Shown here piece by piece: positions 55,601-64,000 of a DNA stretch of 64,000 nucleotides. The first letter of the stretch is position 1. Each line of letters opens with the position of its first letter. Source of the stretch: Symbiodinium microadriaticum (taxonomy: Eukaryota; Sar; Dinophyceae; Suessiales; Symbiodiniaceae); the NCBI GenBank assembly GCA_001939145.1, contig LSRX01001224.1, forward strand, positions 1 to 64,000, written 5' to 3'. A program made the translations under genes and the position numbers. Below the pieces are notes generated by a model, which did no database searches, was not told the origin of the DNA, and saw only the letters and a program-made list of their open reading frames with translations.

Positions 55601-58600
55601 CTCCAAGAACCCTAAACCCCTAAACCCTAAGCCTAAACCCCAAAGCTTCAGCTTCGGCGCGAGAGCTTCGGCTCTTGGGCCATCTTCCGCATGAGCAGAG
55701 GGTCCATGGAGACCTGGGCTTTTAGCTCTCATGGTTTAGGGGTTGAGGGTTTAGGGAGTTTGGGGCTTAGGGAGTTTAGGTTTTAGGGTTTTTAGGGGGT
55801 TTGGGGTTTAGGGCTTGAGGGTTGAGGGTTTCGGGAGTTTGGGGCTTAGGGTGTTGAAGGTTTAGGGTTTAGGGTTTAAGGGTTTAGGGGTTTAAGGGGT
55901 TTAGGGTTTAAGGTTGGGGGTTTAGGGAGTTTACGGTTTAGGGTTTAGTGAGTTCAAGGTTCGGAAAACTGAATTTAAGCTATCTTAATCGGGATCTATG
56001 CTCGATAATCTGGGATCCATGGAGACCGAGCTTAAGGTTTACATAGGGAGTCTTGGGCTAAACCCTAAGCCTTAAGCCCCTAAACCCTGTAACCCAAAGG
56101 CCCTAAGCCCTAAGCCTTAAGCCCCTAAGCGCTAAACCCTAAATCCTGTAACCCTAAGCCCCCTAAGCCCTAAGCCCCTGAACCCATAGCCCCTCCTTGG
56201 ACCGGCCTTGCCGTCCCCTCCGCGGGTGAGCGCGGAAGCCAGGTCGAAACGGAAGCCGTCCACGTGCATTTCCTCCACCCAGTAGCCTCAGGGATTAAGG
56301 CTTAGACGTGCCGGGTTTGAATAAACAGGTAAATAAATAAATGAAAACAAATAAACAAATAAGTAATTATATATATATATACACACATACACACAGATGG
56401 GCACGTCAGATGTGCATGAATGCAGTTGTTCACAAAGCAGGAGATGCAAGGAGCACTGGCAGTGACACATGAGTGGCCAGCTTCCCTCTAGGCCCTTCCA
56501 AGGCTTCACTTTTTGCTTCGCAACTTGAGGTTGAGGTTTTTTTTTGAGCGCCTTTCTCCGCCTCAAAAAAAGGGTTCAGGGTTTAGGGTTCAGGATTTAG
56601 GGTTTACAGGGTTTTTTGGTTTAATTCATCATTGTGCAGGGTTGTGCGCGGGTATTTGACGATATTGCAGGGTTTGCTCGTCATTCAAGTTGGTCGGCAC
56701 GTAGAAGCCAAACTCGATTCTGTCAGCTACCGACGACAGAAGCATAGCAAAAGCCTTCGTGATTCCGGCCTGTAACAACGGCCAACAATGTCGCAGCGGT
56801 CGACTCTATAACTTCTAGAGTTGTACATGTCACGTGATTGCTCCGGCAACGTCCGCTGTTCTAGGAATGCTGACGACTGTATCTCGAAGCAACACATGCC
56901 GAGTGGCAAAGGCAGTCTACAATCCAGTCGCAGGTCATTGGGTCATTGGCGCTGACAGTGTTTCCGCAACCTGCAAAGATGAAAAAAGCAACCTTCGCGA
57001 CAAACAACTTGCTCGAAGGCACGACGCACCTGTGTAGTTGGTGTCGTGACCGCGGTTAAGAATGTAGTAACGTTCCTTGGCAATAGCAGCCCAGCTGTGC
57101 CAGTGGTGCTCGCCCCATGCACCTCCGATTGGCGAACATGGCTCGGGTACACCCCTTCGACTGGGACGGATCGAGTAACGCTGAATGCAACAACAAACCA
57201 TCCACGAAATCATACGAAGGTGAAACATAACAGTGCTACTAATAATAATACTAATTAACAATAATAACAATAATACTAGTAATAACAATAGTTATAATAA
57301 TAGTAATAAATAGAACAATAATAATGATAATAATAATAATAATTATTATTATTGTAACAACGGTAACACTAGTACTCGGACAAGGAGGTAATGCTGTGAA
57401 ACTCGCCACCGAAGCCCCGGCCTTCGGCTGTGTGATTGAAGACCACGTCGAGGATCACTTCGATGCCCACACGGTGCAGCTCTCCTCGGCTGATTTTGAA
57501 GGAGCATGCAAGGGATCTAAGGATTTTTTTAAAGGAGGGGTTAGAGTTGTGGGTTTAGTTTTGTTTTAGGGGGTTAGGGGACTAAATTTAGGGTTCATTC
57601 ACTTTGAGACCTCTTTTTCTGCAGTTTTCTGGGTTCGGATGCGGGCCATTGCTGTGCCAAGCTTCTCACCATGGTCTTAAAGCCGACGATTGCAGCGCCA
57701 ATCCGATCTCCTCGGATTACAAGTGAAGCTTGCGGACGATTGGACAAAGACTCAGCACACCTCTTGGTCCTGGCATTGCAATCGCTGCGACACGGAAGAC
57801 TGGAATCGCAACCCTCGGCAGTATCAAGCGTGTCCAAGCATCTGGAGGAGAATCGCTGCATCGGAACGTAGAAGTTGACCTTCAAATGCGGAGGTTTTTT
57901 TGCTGCGCTCAGGAAATCACGCTCAGACACGAGGATGTGCATGCTCGTGGCAGGCTTACCAAAGTTCCAGAATTTCCAGCAACGTGCCAAGCAGCTGTGG
58001 AGTAGCCCCAAAAGTGGCAAAGCTGTTCGCCATTGTGTGGATTCTTCCTCGCCAGGTCGCAGGGTGCAAAAGGGCTTCTATCTTAGGTGCGTGTTGCAGG
58101 TCAGTTCCATAGACCCTGCGCTCAGGTTTCTTCGGGATCATGTTTGGGCTCCCTTATAAGGTCCTGGGGCAGGCAGTCTCATCGAACTCGTAGACTGGCA
58201 GCAGCCTCAAGAGGTCTGAAGAGTTCGCATTTTCCGGTTTGCGCTCGAGTCCAGAGAGGAATGGGATGAGGACCCAGGCAGGGGACATTCATGGGGTGGC
58301 CTAGTCCTGGCTGGCCTGCGCTTTGCACGAGTTTTACACCACCCAGATGCTGCTGCGCGGATATGGGTAATGTTGCTCCATGGCTTGCACCCCCTCCACC
58401 GGCTCAGGATGGAGCTCCACTGCATTGATTCCGAGCTTTAGCAAGTGCGGGATCTTCTGAATGAAGCCTGGACAGCTCTCACACGTAAGACAAATACACA
58501 CACGCACACAGACACGCACAAACAGAGACAGAGGCAGAGCACAAGTATGTGATGCACGTGCAGACACTCACAATCACAAACCTGCCTAGGAATGTACCTG

Positions 58601-59005
58601 CTGTGGCGTCCCAATCCTGCAGCTTGCTGTCTGGATTCCTTGGTGTTGGCTTGAAGCAAGATAGGGGCTTCGGGTATAGCGTTTTGAAACGTAGAGAGAC
58701 CAGACATTCCAGTGCAGTGATCTAGGAATCTAAGCTGCATCATGTGCGGGCCGAGGGTCCGGGTGAATCCTCGCACATGAGTCTCATAGATCACAAGATC
58801 TTTCAAGTGATGGCCGGGTGGCTTCACTCCTGCAAGGACATTGTGGGTCTTTGTAGGGGCAGCTCTGAAATCCTCTCAGAATTTCTGCAGGCAGGATAAA
58901 TCCCGACCTTGCCAGTCGAAGTCATAGAGAGCTCGACGGTCTGGTATCACAGCCATGGGCGAGTACTTTCCACCTGGCTCTTCACATTTCCAGACCCTGA
59001 ATCGA
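52675..59005 (-). CDS. Isoamylase-type starch/glycogen debranching enzyme, about 20 exons
   Basis: The enzyme hydrolyses alpha-1,6 branches of starch or glycogen. Minus-strand exon-like pieces in order include: [20 protein letters not shown] (58980-58908); [17 protein letters not shown] (from 58829); [20 protein letters not shown] (near 58474); LLPVYEFDE (near 58200); [12 protein letters not shown] (near 58010); GFKTM (near 57680); [16 protein letters not shown] (57482-57390); [10 protein letters not shown] (to 57030); [18 protein letters not shown] (from 56970); [10 protein letters not shown] (56278-56190); [18 protein letters not shown] (55712-55650); [13 protein letters not shown] (near 54890); [50 protein letters not shown] (near 54420); [54 protein letters not shown]; and [14 protein letters not shown], ending in TGA at 52677-52675. 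All four amylase regions are present with their catalytic Asp, Glu and Asp. The amino-terminal end is not resolved. Confidence 0.8.
54305..54385. mobile_element. MITE-like element with a telomere-type tract inside, in an isoamylase intron
   Basis: GGGAGGGTTCTAAAA at the left and GATTTTCAGAACCCACC at the right are short inverted ends like family 1. The centre is CCCTAAA-type repeat. Confidence 0.45.
55211..55286. mobile_element. MITE-like element, family 1, in an isoamylase intron
   Basis: ATGGGTAGTTCTCTAAATTA is at the left, and GTAATTACCCGTA is a shortened right end. The inner arms TTTTTGGGATCTCAAAAGG are retained. Confidence 0.6.
57235..57375. repeat. AAT/ATT triplet microsatellite in an isoamylase intron
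   Basis: A run of AAT/AGT-type triplets similar to the one forming the intron at 20.6 kb. Confidence 0.85.
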
Positions 59006-60440
59006 TACAAAACGGCAACTACGTCTGCAGACTAAAAAGCGGAGTTGACGCTGTGCGTGGCTCAGCGTGTGGGCAAACAGTAATGGGGACGCTTGGGGCA
59101 GGCTCTTTCGCAGATGCTACTGCGCTGCTCAGTCTCGGTGGAGCCAGAATCCCAAGCTTTCCAACATCTCTTCGGGAGATGGTGGCCGAGGTTTTCCACC
59201 CATCTACCACAAACCCCCATTGTTTGTCTGAGCTTCAGCTTTGAGTACAAACCCTTTTGCACCACAGCCGGACCCAAACACCGCACAGCACAGCAAAGAA
59301 CTGCATGTTTCTACGTCCGATCATCTATATTATATTATACTATACTATACTAGTATGGCATGATATATACGCCCCTGACCGTGCTCCCACCGACTTCTTG
59401 AAGTCTTGGCAAAGGGCAACAGCGCTGTGGAAGCCCGGGATTCCCAAGTTGGGAATTAGGTTTTTTCATCGTTTTGCAGGGCCCTTTTCCACTCGCTGGG
59501 TTTAGGGTTTCGGGCGGAGTTGTTTGGTGTTTTTTGCGACGGGGCTGGAGCCACAGTTCGGGAAAAGGGTGAATTAGGTGCTGCTGCGAGATGCAGCGAT
59601 GCGAGGGAGCTATCCAAAAGAAGGCATCCAGGGTGGTGGAGAAACAATCGAACAGTAACCGTCCACCACTAATATCAGGTAACCTGATTGCCTCCGGCGC
59701 CTGCAGCGACTCAGCGACCAGAGCGTTCAGAAATCTATTGCAGAAAGACGGGGGAAACCAGATTCTCTCAGTAGTCCACACTTAAGCACATCCTCAGGAG
59801 CAGTTATAGCCTCGAAATACTGAAAAATCTGGCGATCTCGCACTCTTCAAAAGACTCGGCAGGTGCCACCGTCTCTTCTGTTCCAGTCTTTCGCGAAGCG
59901 CGAGTCCAAGCACTTGGCACAAGGATCGAGGATCCTCGTGCCTCCCTCAGGTGTCGCAGAAAACACGCTTCAGAAAAGGGGCTTGTAAGGGCTAAATATG
60001 GGCAATTCTACAGATTTTGTCTATGGAGCCTTAACTTAGGAATTGGGGTTTAGGACTTCTTAAGCTATTCAGGGCTGATTAAGCCAGCAAATCTCGCGAG
60101 TCTCTCACGTCCGCATCCCAAGCTGTGGCCGCGACCTGTGGCCTGCCATCCTTGGGATCCAGGATCCACCTGGCGCTTCAGATGCACTCACAGGTTCCTA
60201 TGAGGGTTCCTATTGCCCTTGTTATCAAGACGATCAGTATTAGCATATTTAGTACTATCGGTATTAGTAGTAGTACTGTTGGTAGTAATAGTTGTTGGTC
60301 TGATTACTGTTCGTCATAGACCCGACATTCAAGACTCGAGCAGCTTTCCCACCACACTCCCTCTGCACAGCACGTCTTTTGTCTCAACCGCGCAGGCTGG
60401 TGAAGGACCGGCATGTGCCAAGAGATCCAGGACGTCCTGA
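59006..60440. other. No gene recognised; may hold the 5' end of the isoamylase gene
   Basis: Amino-terminal isoamylase exons should lie here, but I could not recognise any. A TTATAC-type run is at 59325-59352 and an ATTAGTAGT run at 60235-60295. A degenerate family 1-like word (TATGGGCAATTCT) is near 59998. Confidence 0.35.
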
Positions 60441-60452
60441 CACAAAGGAATG

Positions 60453-60572
60453 TAGGGGCCGTAATATCTAGACAATATAGAATAGGGTATTTGGGTGCCA
60501 TTCTGTATAGTACAACTATACAAAATACAAAGGAAGCCGAAGGAATAACATTGGGAATTATTTCGGCCCCAA
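60453..60572. mobile_element. MITE-like element, family G (copy 3)
   Basis: TAGGGGCCGTAATATCTAG at the left and GGGAATTATTTCGGCCCC at the right are the inverted ends. The interior is AT-rich (TATAGTACAACTATA palindrome). Confidence 0.65.
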
Positions 60573-60672
60573 AATCGCATCACATCTGCGAGTGCAAGCT
60601 CATGAAGTGACCAACACAGTACTTGATGTGGATGTCGGCCAAGGGAAGCTCAATTTTCTGCACACTTTGATC

Positions 60673-60795
60673 CGATGTATTTATATAGACATATATGATT
60701 ACATACAACTATATATAGGTGTATATGCTTATATATAGTTATACATACATATATATATATATAGAGATATATAGGTATATAGAGAGAGATATAAA
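60673..60795. repeat. (AT)/(TATAG) microsatellite
   Basis: Runs of ATATATAG and TACATA words. No gene in 60.6-61.05 kb. Confidence 0.8.
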
Positions 60796-61047
60796 CCCTG
60801 AAACCCCGAACATTCTGCTCAATCGCTACTCCTTCTGCTTGGTTCGGTCGGCCGCAGTGAGTCCGGCGGAATCTCGTGCCTGCTTCTAATAGAAGCAGCT
60901 TGGGGTTTAGGGTTCAGTAGAACTGTGAGGAAAAGGTCCGGTGATCACGGTATGTGCTGTGGGTACAGCATTTTGGGGGTTAGGTTAAGGGTGTCGAGTT
61001 CAAGTCAGGCTGGGGGTTTTGGAGGTGTAGGGTTCAGGGATCGGGGT

Positions 61048-61412
61048 CGGGTATATACTATACTATGCCATGCTATGCTATGCTATGCTAATCTATACTT
61101 CACTATACTATACTATGCTATACTATACCATGCTATTCTCGATACTATACTATACTATACTCTGTCTCTCTCTCTCTATATATATATATATATGCAATAG
61201 TATAGTATAGTATAGTATAGTATAGTCTAGTATAGTAAAGTATAGTATAGTATAGTATAGTATAGTATAGTATAGTGTAGCAGATTATAGCATAGTATAG
61301 TATAGTATAGTATAGTCTAGTATAGTATAGTATAGTATAGTCTAGTATAGTATAGTAAAGTATAGTATAGTATAGTATAGCAGAGTATAGTATACTAGTC
61401 ATAGTTTACTAC
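61048..61412. repeat. Inverted pentamer arrays: ACTAT-type then ATAGT-type
   Basis: 61048-61162 consists of TATAC/TATGC-type pentamers (ACTAT register). After a CT run and an (AT)n run, 61196-61412 consists of ATAGT pentamers, the reverse complement. The two arms could pair into a hairpin of 100 bp or more. Confidence 0.85.
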
Positions 61413-61554
61413 ACTAAGGACGTGGGGATGCTGCCCAGCCGGCCTCCGGATCTGCGCGAGCAGCCAGCAGCGCTGCCACAACCGGGGCCTGGTGATGAAC
61501 CAAACAGGCTACTTAAGGGTGCTTTTTTTTAATTTAAGGGCCTTTCTAAGGGGG

Positions 61555-61790
61555 GCTACTTAGGGTTTAGGGTTTAGGGTGCTACACCTCTCGGAAGTCG
61601 GAATTTTGTTTTTTGGCTTTTGCTTTTTTTTTGAGGGCCTTTTACCGTCTTGCAAGAACGGAAGTCTGTTTAGGGCTTAGGGTTAAGGGCTTTTAGGGTT
61701 TTGGGCTAGGGAGGGCCGTTTGGGGTTCGGGCTTACAGCATTTCAGGGTTGAGGGCATCTCAGGGTGTTCAGGGGTTCAGGGAACGATAC
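61555..61790 (+). repeat. TTTAGGG-type tract and degenerate GGGTTT words
   Basis: Clear units lie at 61560-61582, with diverged ones at 61670-61785. The frame at 61765-61977 is open but unassigned. Confidence 0.75.
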
Positions 61791-61998
61791 AAAGCAACAC
61801 ACTGCCTTCTGGGAGATGCTGAAGGCACATCTCGGTAGTGGTAGGCTAGGGACTGTCGTCCGCACCAAGGTCTACTACAGGCAAGCCATGGCTGTAGCTT
61901 TCACATGGTCTCTGCCGCACATTAGAATCTGTTGTGGCAAATTCTCGTACATTATTTCATCTTATGGTACATTGTAGCATAGGGGTATATTCTACTAT

Positions 61999-62093
61999 AT
62001 GGGTAGTTCTCTAAATCAAGGTCCCTTTTAGGGTCCTGTTGTTATAAGGGTGTACTACATGTGGGACCTAAAAAGGGACCCTAATGTAGAGGG
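61999..62093. mobile_element. MITE-like element, family 1
   Basis: ATGGGTAGTTCTCTAAATCA with GGTCCCTTTTAGGG is at the left, and AAAGGGACCCTAATGTAGAG at the right. A second decayed half (GATCCCTTTTAGGG ... GGGACCC) follows at about 62113-62160. Confidence 0.7.
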
Positions 62094-62189
62094 CTCTATA
62101 GTGCCATTTTGTGAAACCCTAATAGATCCCTTTTAGGGAGCCCTAAAACGGGACCCTAACTTTGAGAAAGAACTTTGCCGGACCCCTAG

Positions 62190-62450
62190 ACCATAAACCT
62201 AAACCCTAAACCCTAAACCCCAAAGCCTAAACCCAAAACCCAAAACCCAAACCCAAAACCCCAAAAACGGGACCTGGGAAGCCTCCGGCTCTTTCGTGCA
62301 GTGAGGCTCGGACCCCTCCGCGCCGCGTGGAGGCCAAATGCAAAGGAGTCGAGGCATCGACGTCTCCTGGGTCATTCGGGTTTAGGGTCTGGGGTTTTGG
62401 GTTTTGGGTTTACAGGGTTTAGGGTTTCGGGTTTTGGGCTTGGGGTTGTT
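62190..62450. repeat. Outward-facing telomere-type tracts
   Basis: CCCTAAA-type units lie at 62190-62265 and TTTAGGG-type units at 62378-62445. The 110 bp between them contain GC-rich sequence that may be an exon, but I cannot assign it. Confidence 0.7.
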
Positions 62451-62579
62451 GCCATTGTCTTGTTCATGTTCGTATGATCTGATTCGTATGAACTATATGA
62501 ACTAGGTGTAGGGTATCGTGGTGTCGTGCAAGAACCATGAAATTGACGTGAAGCAAGCCTCCGAGGTGATCAATCTTGG

Positions 62580-63951
62580 ATCAAATGGCAACCAGGCCAC
62601 TGGCATTTAGATCTGAGCGGGCCAGCAGCAGCCCGCGAACCACGTTAGCATTACGCGCGAAGTGCAGTGGAGTGCGACCATCCGCATCACCTCGTGTGAC
62701 TGATCCACAGAAAATGCATGCAATGAGCCCTTCATTAATCACTGCTGAACCAAGCAACGCACGTCGCTTGCAGCACCGTGTTGAAGCAAAGTGAGGCTTT
62801 GCTGGTGACTACAGCGCGCTGCATGGTGAAGAGCCGTTGCACCGAATTCCTGAGTTTGACGAAGGACGGAATTGATCGGCAATGTAGACCATGATATAGT
62901 CTGATATGCCATAAAGTATTTAGCCGCATTGACGCGCAAGGTTTCGGGCATCAAGACATCGTGGTCAAACCCGCCACCTGAAACAAGTTAATTTTGTCTT
63001 CTATGCTCCAGGGTACATCTCGCTCATGCAAATTTCCAGATTCCAGCTGTGACAGGAGAAACTCATCATCCATGCATCGCGCAGCCGCAGCCAGCCTTGG
63101 AGTCATGCTGACTCTTCGGATCTGGGCGGGCCTGTACTAGTCTGCATTTCCAGGCCCTTCTTTCATTCGCGCTACGGGGTTTAGAGATCATGATAGGTGT
63201 TTAGGATAAAGCTTTTCATCACACCAAAGCTGCTCAATGTTCTTAGGGCTGATTCATGAAGAGATCCGAGTTCCTAAACTCCAAAGCCCTAGACCCGAAA
63301 CACCAAAACCGTAAACCTCAAACTTATCGCCAAGAGTCAGTGCGCCGGGACAGCAGCCCGGCCGCATCGCAGGATCAGCGCGTAACTGGCGGAACGACAT
63401 GAACTAACCCACAATATAATCTACTACAATGTATAATGTAATATTAGTATACCACAGTAAACTAACATACTATATGTCATATACAACGCTACTATAAAAT
63501 ATCTCTGCCAAATCCCAATAGAACTTTCTACAAATGTACTATGGTATACTATCGTGCACATCACTCGGCTAAAGGGACTGAGGCTGAGGATGTTGTGCAT
63601 TCTCACTATGAGAGAAAGGAAAGCTTCGGCCAGGTCCGGAATTTGATCTTGGCAGTGTCCAGGACTGCATGAAGCTAACATCTTGAATTCTGTAGTGTAC
63701 TGTGATCTAATATTCTATAGTTCAGTATCATCAACTAGATATCACCATGATGTGTCTATAATGTGCATATATATATATACACACAGATGTGTCTACACTT
63801 ACTTTAGTATGTTACGGTGCCATAATGCCATAACACTGCTCGCGGCGCCTTGCCTCCAACAGCAAAGCCAAGCTTTGATTGTCCACTGCCAAACTGAGGG
63901 GTGTGTCTCCGTGCTGATTCACAGCCTGGGGTGCAGGTTTAGGGTTGGGGC
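62580..63951 (-). CDS. Ankyrin-repeat protein, 5' part beyond the window
   Basis: Minus-strand pieces in order: about 63940-63840 (AVNQHGDTPLSLAVDNQSLA, then LLLEARRREQ); possibly 63690-63570 (DQIPDLAEAFLSLI); 63110-62990 (MTPRLAAAARCMDDEFLLSQ, then LESGNLHERD); 62975-62740 (QEFGATALHHAARCSHQQSL, then TLLQHGAASD); and 62693-62590 (GDADGRTPLHFARNANVVRG, then LLLARSDLNASG), reaching a TGA at about 62588. The TPLHxA and ALHHAA units are ankyrin repeats, which bind other proteins. The gene enters from the right edge, and its start is not in the window. The rest of the 63.1-63.8 kb interval shows only AT-rich words and a short CA/AT run. Confidence 0.55.
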
Positions 63952-64000
63952 TTAGGGCCAGTTTAGGGTTTAGTTTTGCTTCGTTCTAGGTTTAGCAAAG
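63930..64000 (+). repeat. TTTAGGG-type units at the right edge
   Basis: Three or four diverged units follow immediately upstream (in the sense of the minus-strand gene) of the first visible ankyrin exon, where the pattern seen in the isoamylase gene predicts them. Confidence 0.8.

Larger units (their letters stand above)
53100..56630. repeat. Telomere-type tracts in isoamylase introns
   Basis: CCCTAAA-type tracts lie at 53515-53570, 54322-54355, 55430-55645 and 56050-56190. TTTAGGG-type tracts lie at 53108-53150, 53703-53755, 55735-55960 and 56572-56630. Relative to the minus-strand gene, the TTTAGGG-type tracts end just before exons and the CCCTAAA-type tracts begin just after exons. Confidence 0.8.

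Noticed and set aside
57595-58020. Minus-strand frame of 141 codons as a separate gene
   Set aside because: It reads through isoamylase exons and introns in mixed frames; the debranching-enzyme exons explain the conserved parts.

Overview
The window looks like nuclear DNA of a core dinoflagellate, probably in or near Symbiodiniaceae. Five things support this: dispersed TTTAGGG/CCCTAAA repeats across most of it; protein families I recognise from dinoflagellates (a LINE endonuclease with a basic 'RRACRRA...YRGRL' leader, a DIRS-like tyrosine-recombinase retroelement with a 'PPCKEYSRLKLRPGG' methyltransferase-like domain, a multi-membrane-span protein with a PAS-like domain, ankyrin proteins with a ubiquitin-like start); genes split into many small exons; GC-AG introns; and confidently read host genes that all lie on the minus strand.

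Layout. 1-505: tail of a LINE (minus). 700-1359: fragment of a DIRS-like retroelement, followed by an unexplained 2.1 kb open tract rich in ATTG words. 4.28-10.56 kb: a larger, older DIRS-like element with an open tyrosine recombinase frame, a zinc-finger Gag-like frame and decayed methyltransferase, reverse transcriptase and RNase H parts. 14.05-18.66 kb: a strikingly AT-rich block with a 163-base assembly gap, unlike everything around it and bracketed by outward-facing telomere-type repeats. 20.43-22.11 kb: a two-exon PAS-like membrane protein gene. 22.4-31 kb: repeats, miniature inverted-repeat elements and scattered exon-like pieces. 31.6-33.55 kb: a split glycosyltransferase gene with a DXD motif. 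38.6-39.9 kb: an ankyrin gene. 40-52 kb: small elements, dispersed repeats and weak exon candidates. 52.68-59.0 kb: a many-exon isoamylase-type starch debranching enzyme carrying all four conserved amylase regions. 62.58-63.95 kb: another ankyrin gene that runs off the right edge.

The most interesting pattern concerns the telomere-type repeats. In the isoamylase gene and several other places, short exons sit between a CCCTAAA tract on the left and a TTTAGGG tract on the right. On the sense strand, introns therefore tend to begin with TTTAGGG repeats and end with CCCTAAA repeats. At least four families of roughly 75-120 bp palindromic MITE-like elements also occur, some nested in each other or in introns. 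Nothing here was compared with a database: family names come from recognised motifs, and exon limits are approximate unless stated.
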